In this document: positions 15,187 to 21,699 of the stretch, in pieces
How positions within the stretch are numbered: position 1 is the stretch's first letter
Layout of the letters: every line of letters begins with the position of its first letter
Source of the DNA: JASLCR01 sp036405515
Lineage (GTDB): Bacteria; Patescibacteriota; Saccharimonadia; Saccharimonadales; Saccharimonadaceae
Direction: 5' to 3'
Assembly (NCBI GenBank): GCA_036405515.1
Contig: DASWXM010000029.1
Span: forward strand, 1 to 35,684
Length of the DNA stretch: 35,684 nt
Position numbers and translations under genes: made by a program
Notes under the pieces: model-generated
The model's database searches: none
Seen by the model: only the letters and a program-made list of their open reading frames with translations
What the model was told of the DNA's origin: nothing

Positions 15187-16689
15187 ATGAATAGGGCCTT
15201 TCTTCAAAAAGTACTACTTGCCATTGTTGCGTGCACTGTATTATTGACAAGCTCGGCTTATGCTGACGTCAAAGACCTTACTGTTGATACGGGCTGCTCT
15301 AAACTACCGTCGTATACGGGTGTGTTGGCTGTAGAAAAAGGCAACTATGATGTGTATGTACGTCTAGCAAAACGTGGGGAGAAAGCAAAGGTTTCCACCT
15401 ACACTCAGGCTGTGCTGCAGGAGTATGGTGAGTGCGACCAAGTCGGCACCGTGACTGCTACGGGCGATCAGTGGACGAAAGCTGGCGTGATACATGTGGA
15501 TGCGACGCAGGATTATACTTTGCAGCTATCTTCAACTGCACTGGCAAAGATACCCGACGCCAATCGACCGTCAATTATGCTTGTTCCACAGAATGGCAAC
15601 ACAATCTGCCATCCCACCGATGAGTGCTATGTTACGATATCCGGAGAAAAAGGGTACGTACGGCCAATCGGCACACTGCTTAACCAAGACTCTCTACATG
15701 CGATGACCGTAAAAGATCCGGCAACTGACAAGATTAAAACTGTCCGATACTACACCGACGGCGTACTTGTCTATACAGCTGCGACCTTTCAACCATTTGA
15801 TGAGCGTTACATAGAGTATGGTGGACAGTCACTCACTCGGGTTGTTGTGTATGCATCGGGGCAGCAGGCCGTGGTTGAAACGGAAGCTCCAATAACATTC
15901 CAGGGTAATTTCGGAAATTTTCTGTTTAGGACGGCGCAGCGATACCCAAAAGCTCTAATGTTCTTATTCTGGCTTTGTATCGGCCTAGTTGTCTCATTCT
16001 TACTGCTTCTGATTGCTCGTGCTTTAAAGCGTCGACAAGATGATAGGGTGCATCATGGGTTTGCCCAGGAGCACCGTTTGAATTTTATCGAAAAAGCCAT
16101 CTATTTTATACAAGCACAGCGCTTTATGAAATGGGTACGATTGGTGGCGCTCGGAGGGCTCACGCTCGCGGGGGTCGGAGTGCTGATCGTTGTGACAAGT
16201 AGCTACCTGCTTCAGATTATCAGTGTTGATGGACATAGTATGGAAAAGACCTACTTTACCGGCAATAATGTACTAGTCAACAAAGTCCCCAAGACGTTGT
16301 CGGTGCTAAACGGCCGGGAATATTTGCCAGAGCGCGGAGAGGTGGTTATTGTCAGGGCGTCATTTGGCAATGCAATACTTTCGGGAGAAGACAATACCGA
16401 TCTTACTCTGATTAAGCGTGTGATTGCACTTCCAGGTGAACGAGTGTCAATCAAAAACGGAGAACTCAAAGTTTATAATGGGCGCAATCCTGAAGGTTTC
16501 TCGCCAGATAAGGGTAGTCCATGGGAGGGTCAGATGACACCAGACGAAAAAACGGAGAGTATAGATATACAGCTTGGTCCAAGCGAGATATTTGTCAGTG
16601 GCGATAATCGTCCTGCGTCGATAGATTCACGATTTAATGGACCAATCGCTACAAGGGAAATTATAGGGGTAGTGGTCGCAAAACTGTAG
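15187..16689 (+). CDS. lepB: signal peptidase I with an extra N-terminal ectodomain
   Basis: The C-terminal third is a type I signal peptidase: catalytic Ser351 in DGHSMEKTY, catalytic Lys410 in LIKRVIALPGERV, and the conserved GDNRPASIDSR box at 472-482. It cleaves signal peptides on the outer face of the membrane. Typical bacterial enzymes are 180-320 residues; this one has 500. The extra part is a cleavable-looking signal peptide (1-26) and a beta-rich ectodomain (about 27-254) with several cysteines. A membrane helix (about 255-280), a basic cytoplasmic loop (281-315) and a second helix (316-346) follow, leading out to the catalytic domain. The ectodomain is not recognised. It may recruit substrates such as the surface proteins encoded upstream. 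The catalytic assignment is firm; the fusion's role is open. Confidence 0.92.
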   Translation: MNRAFLQKVLLAIVACTVLLTSSAYADVKDLTVDTGCSKLPSYTGVLAVEKGNYDVYVRLAKRGEKAKVSTYTQAVLQEYGECDQVGTVTATGDQWTKAGVIHVDATQDYTLQLSSTALAKIPDANRPSIMLVPQNGNTICHPTDECYVTISGEKGYVRPIGTLLNQDSLHAMTVKDPATDKIKTVRYYTDGVLVYTAATFQPFDERYIEYGGQSLTRVVVYASGQQAVVETEAPITFQGNFGNFLFRTAQRYPKALMFLFWLCIGLVVSFLLLLIARALKRRQDDRVHHGFAQEHRLNFIEKAIYFIQAQRFMKWVRLVALGGLTLAGVGVLIVVTSSYLLQIISVDGHSMEKTYFTGNNVLVNKVPKTLSVLNGREYLPERGEVVIVRASFGNAILSGEDNTDLTLIKRVIALPGERVSIKNGELKVYNGRNPEGFSPDKGSPWEGQMTPDEKTESIDIQLGPSEIFVSGDNRPASIDSRFNGPIATREIIGVVVAKL

Positions 16690-16703
16690 CAGTAATCACA
16701 ATT

Positions 16704-16715
16704 CCGCGGTATACT
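16704..16715 (+). promoter_or_regulatory. -10 box, CCGCGG-TATACT
   Basis: TATACT (16710-16715) directly after CCGCGG and 8 nt before the ATG at 16724. There is no Shine-Dalgarno, so the message is probably leaderless. Confidence 0.6.
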
Positions 16716-16723
16716 GCTTATGA

Positions 16724-17659
16724 ATGATTGCGCATTATGCTAAGCGCTCAGAGGGTGAGCAATTTGAAGAGGCATCTCCGTCACTGAAAAGTGGCGTATG
16801 GGTAAATGCGACCAAAGTCGACAAAATAGAGCTTGCAGAACTCACTAAGAAATACCAGCTCGATGGGAATATCTTGCGCGATGTGCATGACAGTGATGAG
16901 CTGCCACGACTTGAGTTTTCGAACGATGCAGCATATGTTTTCTTGCGGCTTCCGCATCTCGCTCGCTCGGGTCGTGTCGGTGCAATGCCACTACTATGTG
17001 TCGTCAAGGATCATCAGTTCTTTACAATCTCAACAGCTGAGACGATTTCTCTTGATCTCGTAATGCAGTCGACTGTTCCAAAGACGACAAGCGACACACA
17101 TGTATTGCTTCTTGGTGTGATTGCAAGTAGTGTTGCAGAATTTGAAGAGCTCATCACGCATACGGCACGAAGTATTACTGATACGGCAAATCGTCTCAAG
17201 ACACATGAAGTAACGAATCATGACTTTATTCATTTTGTCACGGTAGAACACAACCTCAATGCTTGCAAAATGAATCTAGAAAGTACGCTTACGATGGTAA
17301 TGCGACTTCGTGACAATACGCGTGAGTTTTTGACCGAGGAAGATTTTGAGGCACTTGATGACGTTCGCTTGCACATACAGCAATTACTTGCAGCAATTAC
17401 CTCACATACACAATCAGTGGCCAGTATTCGCAATGCCTACAGTACGATTGCAAATAATAAGCTAAACCAGCGCATGAAAACACTGACGATTCTAACGGTG
17501 CTGATTACCCTACCAAATGTTGTCTATGGAATGTACGGCATGAACGTGACTCTACCTTTTGAGAAGGAGCCGTGGGCGTATTTTGGTATTGTTTCTATAA
17601 CGGTTGTGTTGACCGCTCTTGTCTTTATTGTCGCGAAGGCAAGGGGCTACTTTAAGTAG
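16724..17659 (+). CDS. CorA-family divalent cation channel, second copy
   Basis: The 311-residue protein has the CorA layout: soluble N-terminal domain with LPRLEFSNDAAYVFLRLP, long helical stalk, and two terminal membrane helices with Gly-Met-Asn at residues 272-274 (MYGMNVTLPF). It differs strongly from the copy at 11310 outside the stalk and pore. It is transcribed alone from a probable leaderless promoter. Mg2+ is the usual substrate, but divergent CorA proteins may carry or export other divalent ions. A neighbouring ATG at 16720 is out of frame. Confidence 0.92.
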   Translation: MIAHYAKRSEGEQFEEASPSLKSGVWVNATKVDKIELAELTKKYQLDGNILRDVHDSDELPRLEFSNDAAYVFLRLPHLARSGRVGAMPLLCVVKDHQFFTISTAETISLDLVMQSTVPKTTSDTHVLLLGVIASSVAEFEELITHTARSITDTANRLKTHEVTNHDFIHFVTVEHNLNACKMNLESTLTMVMRLRDNTREFLTEEDFEALDDVRLHIQQLLAAITSHTQSVASIRNAYSTIANNKLNQRMKTLTILTVLITLPNVVYGMYGMNVTLPFEKEPWAYFGIVSITVVLTALVFIVAKARGYFK

Positions 17660-17688
17660 ATTTTACCTCTGGCATAAATGGCATATGC

Positions 17689-17717
17689 TTGACTCAAAAT
17701 AGCTAAACAAGTACGAT
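17689..17717 (+). promoter_or_regulatory. promoter of the small peptide transcript
   Basis: TTGACT (17689-17694), 17-nt spacer, TACGAT (17712-17717). Initiation near 17724 would give a transcript of about 220 nt ending at the terminator 17912-17946. An inverted repeat GTGTTT/AAACAC (17725-17730 with 17739-17744) lies at its 5' end. Confidence 0.6.
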
Positions 17718-17800
17718 AGTATTTGTGTTTTCCGGCGTAAACACCAAAATTACTAACATTTACTAGTGATACGCGCACGGAAGACAGGAGCATAAATCAC

Positions 17801-17893
17801 ATGCCAATCCAAATCTCTTTTGTTCCATCAAGGAGCAAAAAAGTTGCGGTGGATGTGGTGCCTGCCGAATGGCAAACGTATATTGAGCACTAA
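17801..17893 (+). CDS. 30-residue peptide in its own transcription unit
   Basis: An ATG-started frame of 30 codons (MPIQISFVPSRSKKVAVDVV to WQTYIEH) is preceded by AGGAG at 17786-17790, 10 nt before the ATG, and followed 18 nt later by a strong terminator. Promoter, leader, ribosome binding site, frame and terminator form a complete unit between two unrelated genes. The peptide is basic in the middle and has no membrane segment. I do not recognise it. The alternative is a structured small RNA with a chance frame; the well-placed Shine-Dalgarno favours translation. Confidence 0.55.
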   Translation: MPIQISFVPSRSKKVAVDVVPAEWQTYIEH

Positions 17894-17911
17894 GATGCTC
17901 GCATCCAAAAT

Positions 17912-17946
17912 AAAATACCACCCCAAGGCACCGGGGTGGTATTTTT
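17912..17946. terminator. bidirectional Rho-independent terminator
   Basis: A 13-bp stem (17912-17924 with 17933-17945) with an 8-nt loop ends in TTTTT on the plus strand. Read on the minus strand it also ends in T-rich sequence, so it can stop both the small peptide transcript and the convergent dsbA-like gene. Confidence 0.92.
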
Positions 17947-17958
17947 AATGTTGCGGTA

Positions 17959-18726
17959 TTATTTCTTGTCTTTTGAAGTTTCTTCTTTTAGCAGGCCAGC
18001 TTCCTTGAGCGCTGGCTGTATGATGAGAGTATCGAATGCCTCGGCATCTCCCCATACTTCGTTGCCTTGTTTGCTATTAGCATCAACTAATTTACCATCG
18101 AGCACTTTTTGATTAATCTTCTTGCCGTTGAGGAAGAATGTCGGAGTACCGTCGACACCTACTTTCTGACCAAGTGCTTGATCGAAGGAAATCTTGGCGT
18201 TGATTTGGTCAATTGCCTCTGATAATTTTTTGGTAAACTTCGCTCGGTCGAGCCCTACACTTGCCGCATAGGTAGTGAAATAATCGTTGCGTTGAGTTGA
18301 CGATGCACTCTGCCACTCAGATTGCTTCTCGTACAAAACGTCGTGCATTTCCCAGTACTTACCAAGTTGGCCTGCTGCTTCAGCAGCTGCTGCGGCTGCT
18401 TTTGCATTCGGATGCATACTAGTGAGCGGGTAATTACGGAAGACAAAGGTGAGCTTATCTTTGTACTTTTCAGTAACTGTTTTGATTGGCTGATAGGCGG
18501 AACCACATCCTGGGCACTGGTAGTCACCGTACTCGATGAGTACGACCTTATTTTCGGGATTGCCGAATGAATGGTCTGCAATATTACCCGACTGTTCTGT
18601 CTTGTCGAGTATCTTGTAGGCGTCAACATTACTGACATCAATTCTATTTTTCGTTGAAAGGTAGATCAATCCGCCGAATAGTACTACGACAATCAGCGTA
18701 AAGATGATCCATGTATTTCTGGTCAC
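17959..18726 (-). CDS. membrane-anchored DsbA-family thiol oxidoreductase
   Basis: The 255-residue protein has one N-terminal membrane anchor (about 6-23) and an extracytoplasmic thioredoxin fold with active site Cys71-Pro-Gly-Cys74 (YGDYQCPGCGSAY). A DsbA-type helical insertion and the cis-proline loop GVDGTPTFFLNGK follow. DsbA-like proteins of this DSBA/thioredoxin_4 type form or shuffle disulfides in exported proteins. The GTG start has AAGGGGGA (minus strand, 18731-18738) just upstream, and an extended -10 TGCTATACT lies at 18754-18762. The paired cysteines of the secreted proteins at 2749, 5748 and 9070 are natural candidate substrates. No DsbB or VKOR partner is in the window. Confidence 0.93.
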   Translation of the reverse strand: MTRNTWIIFTLIVVVLFGGLIYLSTKNRIDVSNVDAYKILDKTEQSGNIADHSFGNPENKVVLIEYGDYQCPGCGSAYQPIKTVTEKYKDKLTFVFRNYPLTSMHPNAKAAAAAAEAAGQLGKYWEMHDVLYEKQSEWQSASSTQRNDYFTTYAASVGLDRAKFTKKLSEAIDQINAKISFDQALGQKVGVDGTPTFFLNGKKINQKVLDGKLVDANSKQGNEVWGDAEAFDTLIIQPALKEAGLLKEETSKDKK

Positions 18727-18753
18727 TATTTCCCCCTTAATTTACTGTCCTTA

Positions 18754-18762
18754 GTATAGCAA
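18754..18762 (-). promoter_or_regulatory. extended -10 of the dsbA-like gene
   Basis: Minus-strand TGC-TATACT. The leader is about 20 nt and carries the AAGGGGGA ribosome binding site. It diverges from the TAGAAT box at 18780. Confidence 0.55.
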
Positions 18763-18779
18763 AATTTCATTTACTGGGC

Positions 18780-18785
18780 TAGAAT
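18780..18785 (+). promoter_or_regulatory. -10 box of the CBS-domain gene
   Basis: TAGAAT, 6 nt before the ATG at 18792, with no Shine-Dalgarno, consistent with leaderless initiation. Confidence 0.5.
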
Positions 18786-18791
18786 ACAGCT

Positions 18792-19814
18792 ATGAGTATT
18801 GTGCTTGTGGCTATAGCAGTGGTTTTTATTTGTCTGCTGATTCTTACGACATCAGTTGTTATTCAGCCGTCCGAATATAGTCAGTTTGAACTTGAAAGAC
18901 GGTATCGAAATGGAGATGCCGGGGTTGAGCAACAGCGAGAAAGAATGCTTGCTTTTGATGATCTTATATCACTACAGAGAGTCATTGGCGCGCTGCTGCT
19001 TGTTATTAGTGTGATTATGCTGGTAGTTGCTGCGGGATGGCTTATTGGAATACCTCTTGCGGTCCTGCTTGCGTTGCAGTACGGGGCACTTGCTCGTATA
19101 GGCTTTATCCATACTCTTGGACAAAAGGCGTATGACAAATATGAGTCAAAAATTCTTCAACTTATCAAACGCTATCCAAAAGTAATGCAGGTGCTACGTA
19201 CGCTCAAGACTACGACACCGGAAATTTCGCTGCATTCACGTGAGGAGTTGCTCGACCTTGTTACTCGCGCATCGGGACAGGTATTATCTCGTGATGAGCG
19301 AGCCCTTGTGACAAACGGTCTACTGTTTGTCGACCGAAAGGTCAGCGAGGTTATGACGCCCCGAAGTGTTATCGATACGATCAAAAAAGGTGAGATACTT
19401 GGTCCACTCGTGCTCGATGATCTTCATAAGACAGGGCATAACAGATTTCCGGTTATCGACGGTGACCTTGATCACGTCGTAGGTGTACTCCTCCTTCGTG
19501 ATGTACTGACACTTGATACGACGCGCAAGCACACGGCAAAAGTTGAAACAGCAATGGACCCCAGAGTGTACTATATACATGAAAGCCAAAGTCTCGAACA
19601 TGCTCTTGCGGCCTTTTTAAAGACACGCCACCACCTCTTTGTTGTAGTAAACGAATATCGTGAGACGGTAGGAATCTTATCTCTTGAAGACGTTATCGAA
19701 GCACTGCTGGGCCGGAAGATTAACGACGAGTTCGATACACATGATGACCTACGTGTGGTTGCGGCACGCAATCCCCGTGGCAATAATTCACCACCAAAAA
19801 GTCACGACGTCTAA
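18792..19814 (+). CDS. CNNM/CorC-like membrane protein with CBS-domain pair
   Basis: The 340-residue protein has an N-terminal membrane helix (about 1-25), a polar loop and a second hydrophobic block (about 62-105, one or two helices). A linker leads into two CBS domains (about 180-300) starting at the typical VSEVMTPRSVIDTI and including HHLFVVVNEYRETVGILSLEDVIEALLG. This matches the CNNM/HlyC-CorC family (Mg2+ or Co2+ transport-associated), but the membrane part is shorter than a full DUF21 domain. The C-terminal CorC_HlyC domain is replaced by a short polar tail. Nucleotide sensing by the CBS pair is expected. Its stop overlaps the stop of the convergent antiporter gene (19811-19814). Confidence 0.85.
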   Translation: MSIVLVAIAVVFICLLILTTSVVIQPSEYSQFELERRYRNGDAGVEQQRERMLAFDDLISLQRVIGALLLVISVIMLVVAAGWLIGIPLAVLLALQYGALARIGFIHTLGQKAYDKYESKILQLIKRYPKVMQVLRTLKTTTPEISLHSREELLDLVTRASGQVLSRDERALVTNGLLFVDRKVSEVMTPRSVIDTIKKGEILGPLVLDDLHKTGHNRFPVIDGDLDHVVGVLLLRDVLTLDTTRKHTAKVETAMDPRVYYIHESQSLEHALAAFLKTRHHLFVVVNEYRETVGILSLEDVIEALLGRKINDEFDTHDDLRVVAARNPRGNNSPPKSHDV

Positions 19815-21502
19815 GCTTGCTCGACAGCTTGCTTGCCAATACTGACAATATGCTTCTGACGGAACCGCTCAAATGCTTTCTGGTTCATGCCATGGCGCTT
19901 GATATGCGTTGTGATATATTCCGAGCCAAGGAAGCGAGGTAGGATTACATATGCTGCTCCGTGTTCATATAGTTCCAGCGCATGCTCATATGTTTGTGCG
20001 TGGCAAATGAAAGTGACTTCTGGATTGTGTCGACGTAAGTAGCTGAGTATACGTTTGTTGATATCCTGGTCGAGAATAGTGCTTGCAGCAAATTTTGCCT
20101 TGCCTGCATTAATCTCTTCAAGAAATTCGTAGTCTGTCGCATCGCCATATGCATGACGAATACCTTGTGCCTCAAGATGATCAATTACCTCTGGATTGTA
20201 GTCGACTACCAAATAACGCTGTTTTGTCTCGCGGAAAAGATTGAGGAATTCGTGGCCTCCGTGGTGGTAGCCAAAGAGGATGCTGGAATAGATACCGTTT
20301 TTTCTGACTTTTTCATGAGTGTCTTTTCTTTCAAAAATATCGAGGTACTTCTCGAGCTTTCGATATAGTTGGTCATCATACTTCATAAGATACGAAGAGA
20401 CACCTATGGTAATTAGCGCGACAAGTGTGATGATGCTTGTGGCCTGAGGGCTGGTGACGCCAAGCTGGCTGGCGATTACGACGAGTACAATGGAGAACTC
20501 GCTGATTTGAGACAAATGTACACCAGCCTTAAAGCTCGTCAATTTTGTATAGCGCAAGGCACCGAGGCTCGCCATGACAAAAATTGGCTTTCCTACGATG
20601 ACAACAAGAGAAAGTAATAGTGCAGGGATTAAGACTGACCAGAAGTTATCGAATACAAATGTTTCTCCCAGGAAGACGAAGAAGAGTACCAGGAAAAAGT
20701 CACGGAGTGGCTTGAGGCGAGCACTCATTTCGGTAGCGTAGGGGATTGATGCTAGACTGACACCCGCAAAGAGTGCGCCAACTTCTGGAGAGAATCCAGC
20801 CAGGGAGAAGAGACTGGCAATGCCAAAGCCCCATGCGATTGCAAACAAGAAGAGGAATTCTTGCGTTTTTGCAAACTTCTTTGCAAAGTGGGGAACGACC
20901 TTTGCGCCCGCTACAAAAAGTAGAAGACCAAGCGCAAATGCTTTAAGCGCCAGCCAAGCGAAATCTTGAAGTGATAAGTCACCACCTTGTCCAAGTGCGG
21001 TCACGACGACAATCGCAAGTGTCGCAACGATATCGTCAACAATGATGACACCGATAGCGATTTGTCCATGCAAACGGTTAAGCTGCTTCTTATCCGATAG
21101 CGCCTTTAGGATAATGATAGTACTACTAAAGAACAGCGCGAGCCCAACTACGAGTGCAGTGGTGTTATCGAAACCAACCGCATGGCCAATTAGCCAACCT
21201 AAACCACCTATGGGAACTAGAATCGCTGCGGCCGTCAGTAGCGAAACTTTTCCAAGACTACGGATGACATTTACATTCATGCCAAGTCCGATGATAAAGA
21301 GCAGTAGTGCGATACCGATCTCGCTGAATCCCTCAAAGGCCTCCTTTGATTTGATGAGATTAAGCGCGAGCGGCCCGACAAGGATACCTGTCAGAATATA
21401 GCCAAGTACAAGGGGCTGGCGCAGATAGCGCATTAGGCCTGCAACGAGTGCGACAATGACGAATACGAGACTGAGTTCCGCGAAAATATGTTGTTCGTGC
21501 AT
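19811..21502 (-). CDS. Kef-type monovalent cation/proton antiporter (CPA2) with C-terminal RCK/TrkA-N domain
   Basis: The 563-residue protein has about 12 membrane helices (residues 1-385) with CPA2 landmarks: RQPLVLGYILTGILVGP, FEGFSEIGIALLLFIIGLGM, and the ion-site region GVIIVDDIVATLAIVV with the paired aspartates. Residues about 405-540 form a Rossmann-like RCK/TrkA-N domain (GYHHGGHEFLN ... YLVVDYNPE ... AYGDATDYEFLEE), which binds nucleotide and gates transport. The product should exchange K+ or Na+ for H+ across the cytoplasmic membrane. The promoter is unclear; no good -10 or Shine-Dalgarno is seen before the ATG at 21502. Confidence 0.92.
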   Translation of the reverse strand: MHEQHIFAELSLVFVIVALVAGLMRYLRQPLVLGYILTGILVGPLALNLIKSKEAFEGFSEIGIALLLFIIGLGMNVNVIRSLGKVSLLTAAAILVPIGGLGWLIGHAVGFDNTTALVVGLALFFSSTIIILKALSDKKQLNRLHGQIAIGVIIVDDIVATLAIVVVTALGQGGDLSLQDFAWLALKAFALGLLLFVAGAKVVPHFAKKFAKTQEFLFLFAIAWGFGIASLFSLAGFSPEVGALFAGVSLASIPYATEMSARLKPLRDFFLVLFFVFLGETFVFDNFWSVLIPALLLSLVVIVGKPIFVMASLGALRYTKLTSFKAGVHLSQISEFSIVLVVIASQLGVTSPQATSIITLVALITIGVSSYLMKYDDQLYRKLEKYLDIFERKDTHEKVRKNGIYSSILFGYHHGGHEFLNLFRETKQRYLVVDYNPEVIDHLEAQGIRHAYGDATDYEFLEEINAGKAKFAASTILDQDINKRILSYLRRHNPEVTFICHAQTYEHALELYEHGAAYVILPRFLGSEYITTHIKRHGMNQKAFERFRQKHIVSIGKQAVEQA

Positions 21503-21568
21503 GTTGATCTTAGTTACTTATGCTTTTAAGTATGACAGTTATCTCTGTTCTTCGCAACCCGGCAGTGG

Positions 21569-21574
21569 TATACT
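21569..21574 (+). promoter_or_regulatory. -10 box of the aspS leader transcript
   Basis: TATACT preceded by GTGG, 8 nt before the ATG of the 13-codon mini-ORF at 21583. The transcript should begin at or next to this ATG. Confidence 0.6.
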
Positions 21575-21582
21575 GTATCTAT

Positions 21583-21624
21583 ATGAAACAGCTTCGTTCA
21601 AATAGAAATTACTGGGCCGTCTAG
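21583..21624 (+). CDS. putative 13-residue leader peptide of aspS
   Basis: ATG at 21583 opens a 13-codon frame encoding MKQLRSNRNYWAV and ending TAG at 21622-21624. It would be the first thing translated on the aspS transcript (leaderless). Its last codons and stop lie inside the 5' arm of the hairpin 21614-21657, so a ribosome finishing or stalling here would hold that arm open. The peptide has no Asp codons but two Asn codons and one Trp, so simple Asp-codon attenuation does not fit. Small size makes chance possible. Confidence 0.45.
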   Translation: MKQLRSNRNYWAV

Positions 21625-21693
21625 TCGATCACGGCGAATCGACATAGATATCGGCCCTTTGCCAGCTTCTATATCAACGAATATCTAAGAGGA
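21612..21693 (+). promoter_or_regulatory. structured aspS leader with two mutually exclusive pairings
   Basis: Hairpin 1: GGGCCG (21614-21619), TCTA and GTCGAT (21624-21629) pair with ATCGAC (21638-21643), TAGA and CGGCCC (21652-21657), about 16 bp with small bulges, followed by TTT. Alternative pairing: TAGATAT (21645-21651) with ATATCTA (21681-21687), which ends at the AAGAGGA ribosome binding site of aspS (21687-21693). The two use the same TAGA bases. This suggests a switch between a hairpin and occlusion or exposure of the start region; it matches no riboswitch class I know. Confidence 0.5.
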
Positions 21694-21699
21694 TAATAA

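Noticed and set aside
21042..21401. Plus-strand open frame of 119 codons opposite the antiporter
   Set aside because: Fully inside the Kef-type gene, no own signals, composition typical of an antisense membrane-protein shadow.
21583..21699. T-box riboswitch before aspS
   Set aside because: No T-box core sequence or canonical specifier loop/antiterminator is visible; a mini-ORF plus alternative stems explains the leader better.
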